Shown: positions 57,686-64,000 of the stretch, in pieces
Numbering within the stretch: position 1 is the first letter of the stretch
Layout of the letters: the number at the start of each line of letters is the position of its first letter
Source: Nageia nagi
Taxonomy: Eukaryota > Pinophyta
Direction: 5' to 3'
Assembly (NCBI GenBank): GCA_050084985.1
Contig: JBITNC010000001.1
Location: forward strand, 156,674,001-156,738,000
DNA: 64,000 nt
Notes under the pieces: generated by a model
Databases searched by the model: none
What the model was told of the DNA's origin: nothing
Seen by the model: only the letters and a program-made list of their open reading frames with translations
Made by a program: the position numbers and the translations under genes

Positions 57686-60364
57686 GTAAAAGTATTATGA
57701 AGGTATAAACATCCTTATTACTTTTAGATTATTGCATTATGCTGCTAACATATTATTTATTATGTTAGTTCTTTTTTAAGCAAAAAATGGTTAGCACATT
57801 TTTTATATATACTAACCTCCTATGATTACTTGTAATTTTTTTCTTCAAAATTGCTATTTTTTTTTAAAAAAAGGGGGTTAGTATACAAATTTGTGTAATA
57901 TCAATACTAACATACTTTATGCTATGTGTTAGTTCTTTTTTTAAATGTAATTAGAACTAGCAATATGATGCAATTCATTTGTTTATACTAATCTTTTTGT
58001 TACTTGCAATTTAAAAAAAAATTGCTCACTACATTGCTATAATATTTTATATTAAAAGGTTATTTTTTATTAAAAAAAGGAGAGATGATTAGAATACATA
58101 ATTAATAAAAAAAATTATCACTATTCAATAAAAAAAATTTAAAATATAGAGGGGCGGCTTCAAGTTTGGGGATCTATTACATTAAAATTGTAGAGGGCTA
58201 TGAAGCCCAACCAATAGACATTGGGGGAAATTCGCTTAACCGCCACTTCTATCCTCCCTTGCTTGTGCTCCTTTGACTCACATGGCCTATTGAAAGCCCT
58301 TGTGGGATATTGGCTATTTCCTCCCTTTTCTCTACCAGCTCATCCACCATAGGGTTTCTTTCCACCTCTAGTTGTGCCTAGGACCATTACAAACCTCACT
58401 AGGTTGCATTCAGATCAGATGAAGCCATTATGTTAAGAAAGCCTCATACTATCTTCATTCATTGTGGAATTTGTGATAGACAAAATGTTATTATGCAGCA
58501 TCTGCTATTGACTCATTTTAGGGCCTCATGGCTATTGTTCTATCACGTGCACCTACATTTTGCCCTTACAGCCTGGCCAGCCTTTTTCTCTTCTCAAACT
58601 AAAGCCTCTTCTCACTATGTGGCCCCTTGATTCTCCTCTCATGGCTCCTTGCCACCTCCTCTATGCCATTTTTTTTGTTTAAAATGTTTAACTCATGGCT
58701 TCTTACTACATCCTCTATGCTGTCAAGGTTCATTTAATTTTTTTTGTATGCTTCCATGTTTCATAGAAATATAGGGGAGACCTTTTTTTCTTGTTAATGC
58801 ATCTAGAAGCATTAACTCCTTTTGCAAATCATATACTCCAAATTTAGTTTTTTTTCCTAACCACCAACCCCTTATCTTTAATGATTAATTGATGTATGAA
58901 ATCTCTTTTTTAAGAAACCTATCTAAGTGCATTATTTTTTCAATATTTCTTGCAAGTCACCTTTTATTTAATGTACCTAAAAACTTTAAATCTTTTCAAA
59001 GCGTATACTCAATGTCTAAAACTTTTTGATGTCTATCTTAAATTACCTTGGGAAGGGTAAAATGTACTTTTTATTTAAGGTAAATTTTTTTAAATTTTAC
59101 TTCAAATACTTAAACATTTTGACATTATGTTTAATAAACTTGATTTTATTAACATAATGATAGTACTTTCTAAAGTGCTTAAAGTATTAAGTTGATCTAA
59201 GTATGCTATCTTTAAGAGTACAACTTTAAGTAAAAAAGGAGGAATTTGTAATTTGTATGAATTTTTTTTACTTAAAGTTTAATGCTTGTTGCTTGCATAA
59301 TTTTTAAGTTAATGCTTAGAGCTTAAATTTTAAGTTAATGCTCACTACTTAAATGCATGCTTAGTACTTAATTGTTTAAAGTTAATGATACATGCTTAGA
59401 ACTTAATTTGTTTTGGTGATGCATGCTTAAAGACTTAATTTTTTAAGTTAGATGCTTAAAACTTTTTTAAAAAAAATAATGCATGCTTAATACTTAAAAT
59501 CTTAAGTTATGATGCAATCTAATTCCTTATGCAAGAATGGACTTATGCAAAATTAGGATTAATATAAAGATATCCTTTAGAGGTTGGTAAACAAAATCCA
59601 TTGGACACTTAGGTTTCATTTTTTAAATAGATAATGTTTCTTATGCTCTTTTATTTCATGTTTTGCATTTTGTCTTATTTGCTTATGCAAATAAAAATGC
59701 AAATATTGAAATAAGCAACCCTCATAAAATGAACACATTCGCATGTACATTCTGCAACATGATTTGTTTGGGGATCCATGAGGTGAGGATAGGTGGACTG
59801 AAGCCTTTAAGTTTGACTATCCAAATGGTGAAAAGTTCATACTTCTCAATTGCCCCTAAGTCCTCTATTGGTTTGGATATAACTCCAATAGATGGAAAGA
59901 CATGTGTGTAGTGATACCACATGTTTGCACATCCATTCAAGGATTATCCTGATAACCTATGAGAATAATTTAAAATTTAATCAAGATTAATAATTTGGCC
60001 AATCCAATAAATATTATAACCTTATAAAATACTAGGTACTTCTCCTTGTGAGAGTATAATACTTATCAAGATGAACTAATTGAGGATTGGTAGTACTTGG
60101 GTTCCTCTTGTGTGGGCATCTAGGCGAAAGCTTAATTTTAGACAAGAAAATAAGCCTCAACAATATCACTCTACATCTACAATTCTTGAGATAAGAAATG
60201 TATTTTGGTACATGGATTATTATTTGAGTTGTTAAATATTTACACTAGTGAATCAAATCAAGCATGTCTTAGTTAATTAAATGTAACATGTACTTGGATA
60301 AAATTGAACATATAATGTTGTTTATTGAGTCACATGCTTATTATTTTTTCACACTCTTGTGTAG
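57686..60364 (+). other. Putative leader intron of C3
   Basis: Donor CTTGTTGAG|GTAAAAG at 57686 and acceptor CACACTCTTGTGTAG|CAAATGG ending at 60364, 2679 bases apart, with the gag ATG at 60368. Inside are a GC-richer block starting about 58147, an array of TTAAGTTAATGCTTA-like units at about 59270-59520, and a 60-codon open frame at 59729-59911 shared with C2. Splicing is inferred. Confidence 0.55.
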
Positions 60365-60367
60365 CAA

Positions 60368-61316
60368 ATGGGAGACTCATTTTATCCAAACACATTTTTG
60401 ATGGTTCCAACTTTGGAATTTGGGAATGTTGGATGAGAGCTAAATTGTAGGTAAGGAAGCTTTGGCAAATAGTAAATGAGAACTTTGTACCTCCTACAGA
60501 TGAGAAGGCACTAGAGGCTTACAATACAAAGAATGAGTTGGCAACCTCCATGATCTTTCATACAATTTTAGATGATGTGCTCCTAATGATTTTCTTTTCA
60601 ACCTTAACAAAGGAAGCTTGGGATAAGCTTAAGTAAATTTACATTGGTTAAAATTTTTCAAAAGGTTTACCATTCTCTAAAAATTACTTCAATCTTGTCA
60701 AGGGAAAGATAAAAATATGGCTATCTACTTGAATAAAATCATTAATCTAAGAACCCAACTTGTTGCTTGTGGGTGCAATTGAATAAATGATGAGTTCATG
60801 GTCTTCATCATTCTTCAAATCCTTTCTGACAGTTATGGAAATAAGGCTTGATGATGAAGAAGAAGTTTTCTCCTTTGAAAACCTTTTTATGCTCCTTTTG
60901 AAGCATGAGAAAACCTTTAATAAAAAGGTGTTGATTTCTTCTCTTAAGAATAATAATGTTGCTCTTGGAGCAAACAAAACTCCTTTCAAGAAGAAGTTCA
61001 ACCATCAAAAGAAATCTTATCTTTCTTCCTCCAAAAGGTTTGAGAAAAGATGCAATGGCAACAATAACAATAAGAAAATGGCAACAATGATAACAACAAG
61101 AATAACAATAACAACAACAATAATGGCAACAACAACCATTTCAAGCAAAGAGATGGAAAAAGCAAAGTAAACAATCCATATCCTAAGAAAAAATTTGATA
61201 GTAATTGTAACTATTATGGCATCCAAGGTCACAAAGAAGTTGATTGCTACAAAAAGAATAGAGAGAAAAAGAACAAAGGCAATGGAAATGTAAAGAAATT
61301 CAAAGGAAAGAAGAAT
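60368..61316 (+). pseudogene. C3 Gag
   Basis: The start is MGDS four bases after the acceptor-like site. After a frameshift the core reads HIFDGSNFGIWECWMRAKL and TKEAWDKLK, then the open part 60787-61170 (FENLFMLLLKHEKTFNKKVL). An Asn-rich linker encoded by AAC/AAT repeats lies at about 61047-61145, and the zinc knuckle near 61197 reads NCNYYGIQGHKEVDCYKK, with the second Cys changed to Tyr. At least three frame breaks. Gag forms the particle and packages RNA. Confidence 0.85.
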
Positions 61317-61740
61317 ATTCAAACTAGTTTTGTTGTGATGTTCTACTCTATGTCTTGCACTTTTTCATCTAATTGGATTCTTGACTCTGGTTGCACTAAT
61401 CACCTATGCTTTGAAAGAAATAAGTTTGAAAATTTTTAAAAGTATAAGAAAGATGCAGTTGTGATAGGTGATAACTCTATTCTTAAAGTTCAAGGCATTG
61501 GAAGTGTGTTAATTCACAGGAAGGTTCTTGAAAATGTGATCTATATTCCTAAGCTTGAGATGAACTTTCTCTTTGTGATTCAAGTTCCAAGGAAAGGATA
61601 CTCTTTTGAGTTTGACTCTCAATCTTGGTGCATTAAGAATGGGCTAGCCATGCTAGTTAAAGGGTTGGTAAAAGATGATCTCTACATTGTGGATCAAGTT
61701 CTAACAAAGATGTGTGTTGCTACAACTATTTTCTAGAGGT
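61317..61740 (+). pseudogene. C3 protease
   Basis: NWILDSGCTNHLCFERN near 61371 keeps the catalytic D-S-G. After a stop at 61438 the frame 61461-61736 gives DNSILKVQGIGSVLIHRKVL and YIPKLEMNFLFVIQ, the usual protease blocks. It is the best preserved protease in the window but still broken. Confidence 0.85.
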
Positions 61741-62700
61741 AATGTTTGGCACCAACATTTAGAGCACCTTAACCACAAGAGTATTCAAGTCATGAAAGAC
61801 CAAATTTTTTTGAAAGGTTTGCCTTCTATTTCACCTTCAATTGGTCTATGTGAGAAGTGCATCTTCAGTAAGATGCATAAGTAAAAGTTCAAAAAATATA
61901 AGGCAATAAGAGCATATCAACCTCTTCAACTTATGCATTTAGATTTGATGGGTTCATTTTAGAATAAGTCTTTGGAGGAGCATCTTACATCTTGACCTTC
62001 ATTGATGACTTTAGTAGGATGACCTTTAGGTATCTACTTGAACACAAAGATCAAATCTTTGAGAGTTTCAAGAATTTTAAAGCTTTAGTTAAAAATCAAA
62101 CTAACTTTAAAATCAAGATGTTAAGATCAAATAATGGGAGAGAATATAATAGCAATGAGTTCAATGTTTATTGTACTAAGTATAGAATCAAGAGGCAGTT
62201 TAAAATTCTATACACTCCTTAGTAGAATGGTGTTCCTAAAAGGAAAAATAGAATAATTATAAAGATGGCTAGATACATGCTAGGTAATCTTTCTATTTTC
62301 TTGTAGGGTGAAGCTATGAGCACTATTATTTACACCTTGAATAAGTGTCCCACAAAAATCATTTAGGGTAAAACTTCTTTTGAAGCATGGTCAAGAAGAA
62401 AACCTAACATTTCTCACCTTAGGGTATTTGGTTGTAAAGCATTCTCTTACATTATTTTTAAAAAAATTAAATAAAAGAGCTGAAAAATACATCTTTATGG
62501 GTTATGATAGTTAGCATAGAGGCTATAGGCTCTACTCTCCATCCTACAAAGCCATGTTTGTTTTTAGAGATGTAAAGTTCAATGAACTTCCTAAAGAATC
62601 TACTTCTAATGAGGATGTTGATGATCTGGAGGTCTTTTCAATTGCACCTAGTTGGTTAGATATTGATGTAGACAAATCACTTTAAGAATAAAACTCTCCA
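61741..62700 (+). pseudogene. C3 integrase
   Basis: N-terminal zinc-binding stretch with WHQHLEHLN and CEKCIFSKMHK (His and Cys pairs present); catalytic core from 61992 with TFIDDFSRMTF (first Asp kept), KMLRSNNGREYNSNEF where the second catalytic Asp has become Asn, and a PKRKNRIIIKMAR block where Glu is replaced by Lys; then GEAMSTIIYTLNKCPTK and HLRVFGCKAF. C-terminal Ser/Pro-rich tail to about 62700. Several stops. Inactive by loss of two catalytic residues. Confidence 0.85.
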
Positions 62701-64000
62701 ACTCAAAGGATAACAAGGAGCATGACCTTGAACAAATCTTTATTTACCAAAATTGACAACAAACATGAGCCCTCAACCTTCAAAGAAGCTTCTAAGCATG
62801 AGTACTAGATAGAAGCTATGAAAGTGGACTATGAGGTGTTTATAAAAAATAAAACTTGAGATTTGGTTCCTTATCCCAATGAGAAGAATATGATTGGAAT
62901 TCTGTTGGAGATATTAAGAAATACAAAGTAAGGTTAGTAGCCAAAGGTTTTTCTCAGAAATATAATGTTGATTATGAGAAAACCTTTGCTTCCATGGTAA
63001 AAATGCCTACTATGAGAATTATCCTTGTTCTTTCTATAGCTTAAGGATAGAAAGTTTTTCAACTTGATGTCAAGAGTGCATTTCTCAATGGTGACTTAGA
63101 TGTGAAAATTTTCATGAATCAACTAGAAGGCTTCATTGTGGAAGGCAAAGAGTCCTTTATGTGCATGCTAAAGAAGTCTTTATATGGAATTAAATAAGCA
63201 CCTAAAGCATGGTAAAGGAAGATTTCTAGGTACTTTGTAGACATTGGTTTCTTCAAGTATTTTTTTGACTCTAATCTTGATCTATATATGCTCAATCAGA
63301 GAAATAATGTGGTCTTGATTCTCCTTTATGTGAATGACCTTTTGATTACTAGAATAATGATGAAATCATTCAAGAATACATATCCAAATTTAAGGAAACA
63401 TTTGAAATGATTGATCTTGGTCTCTTACATTACTATCTTGGAATGCAAATGTATCAATACAAAGATCGTACTTATCTCAATCAATCTAAATATATATTAG
63501 ACATATTGAAAAAGTTTGGAATGGAAGAGTGTAGATATGCTGCAATCCTAGTCTCTCCTAGAATCATTATTTCTCTGAGCTCCAACTCTCCACTAGCTAA
63601 TGCTATAGCTTATAGGCAATCAATTGGTAGTCTTTTATATCTAACTATTTATAGGCTAGATTTTGCATTTACAATTAATTTGATGGCATGATTTATGTAG
63701 AAATCATATGTTGAGCACCTCAATGTTATTAAAAAAATGCAAAGGTATGTTGCAGACACAAAAGATCTTACTCTCAAGTATTCTAAGTTGCCCTCATTTG
63801 TTCTCTCAGGGTTCTTAGATTCTAACTATGTTTTTAGCATTGATTCAGGTGTCATATCTTGAGCTTCCAAGAAGGAGCCTACTATTTCTCTTTCCACCAT
63901 AGAAGCCAAATACTATGCCATGTCTTTTGCAGCCCAAGAAGTTATTTGGCTAAGGCATCATCTAAAAGAAATTAGGTATGAGCAAGGTGACTCATCTTTG
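62701..64000 (+). pseudogene. C3 reverse transcriptase and RNase H (partial)
   Basis: Blocks in order: NVDYEKTFASMVKMPTMRI near 62970, VFQLDVKSAFLNGDLDVKIF near 63060, VVLILLYVNDLLITR near 63310 where Y-V-D-D is Y-V-N-D, then the open frame 63407-63691 with DLGLLHYYLGMQMYQYKDRT. RNase H begins near 63810 (GFLDSNYVFSIDSG) and continues through STIEAKYYAMSFAAQEVIWL to the window edge. It is the partner needed to judge what C2 has lost. Several stops interrupt it. Confidence 0.9.

Larger units (their letters stand above)
57105..64000 (+). mobile_element. Copia element C3, running off the window
   Basis: Plus-strand copia element of the same family as C2: LTR 57105-57587, primer site, 2.7 kb leader, gag, protease, integrase, reverse transcriptase, RNase H. 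It is inserted in the G3 Gag remnant; left flank ATGAT (57100-57104). The right end lies outside the window. Confidence 0.9.

Overview
This 64 kb window looks like gene-poor nuclear DNA of a land plant with a large, repeat-rich genome. It is strongly AT-rich. Almost everything recognisable is a decayed LTR retrotransposon, two stretches carry the plant-specific plant mobile domain, and a piece of the plastid gene ndhB sits in one retroelement. I found no intact host gene, tRNA, rRNA or CRISPR array. The species cannot be told from the sequence. All the large coding remnants contain frameshifts and stops, so the insertions are old.

Left third. Positions 1-10550 hold a Ty3/gypsy-like family of long terminal repeats with Gag remnants and no pol, arranged head to tail and sharing LTRs. 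Positions 10560-12750 (minus strand) are a plant mobile domain pseudogene, placed behind a primer-binding site (13749-13760) and an LTR starting at 13763. A plus-strand gypsy integrase (14040-14853) is followed by an extra downstream reading frame. That frame is split at 16290/22414 by a near-complete 6.1 kb gypsy element (16291-22408), which has both LTRs, a primer site and a 4-of-5 target duplication. A second plant mobile domain pseudogene lies at 25340-27370, and a solo copia LTR at 28840-29339.

Right two thirds. This is a stack of nested insertions. The oldest layer is a minus-strand gypsy element (G3). Its Gag N-terminus is at 56525-57104, its Gag C-terminus at about 42461-42740, and its pol at 37757-41300. 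Inside G3 pol lies an ndhB fragment (about 38140-38555). Inside G3 gag lies a minus-strand chromodomain gypsy element (G2, about 42760-56524), and inside G2 a complete copia element (C2, 44794-52449) with a perfect 5 bp target duplication. A third copia element (C3, 57105 to the window end) is inserted in the G3 Gag N-terminal remnant. Copia C1 (30950-37756) abuts the broken end of the G3 integrase.

The most informative observation concerns the three copia copies. Each has a leader of about 2.5-2.7 kb between primer site and gag, bounded by a GAG|GTAAA donor-like site and a pyrimidine-rich TGTAG acceptor-like site just before gag. This suggests a large spliced leader intron. The same LTRs carry a 35-nt hairpin whose arms differ between copies but still pair.
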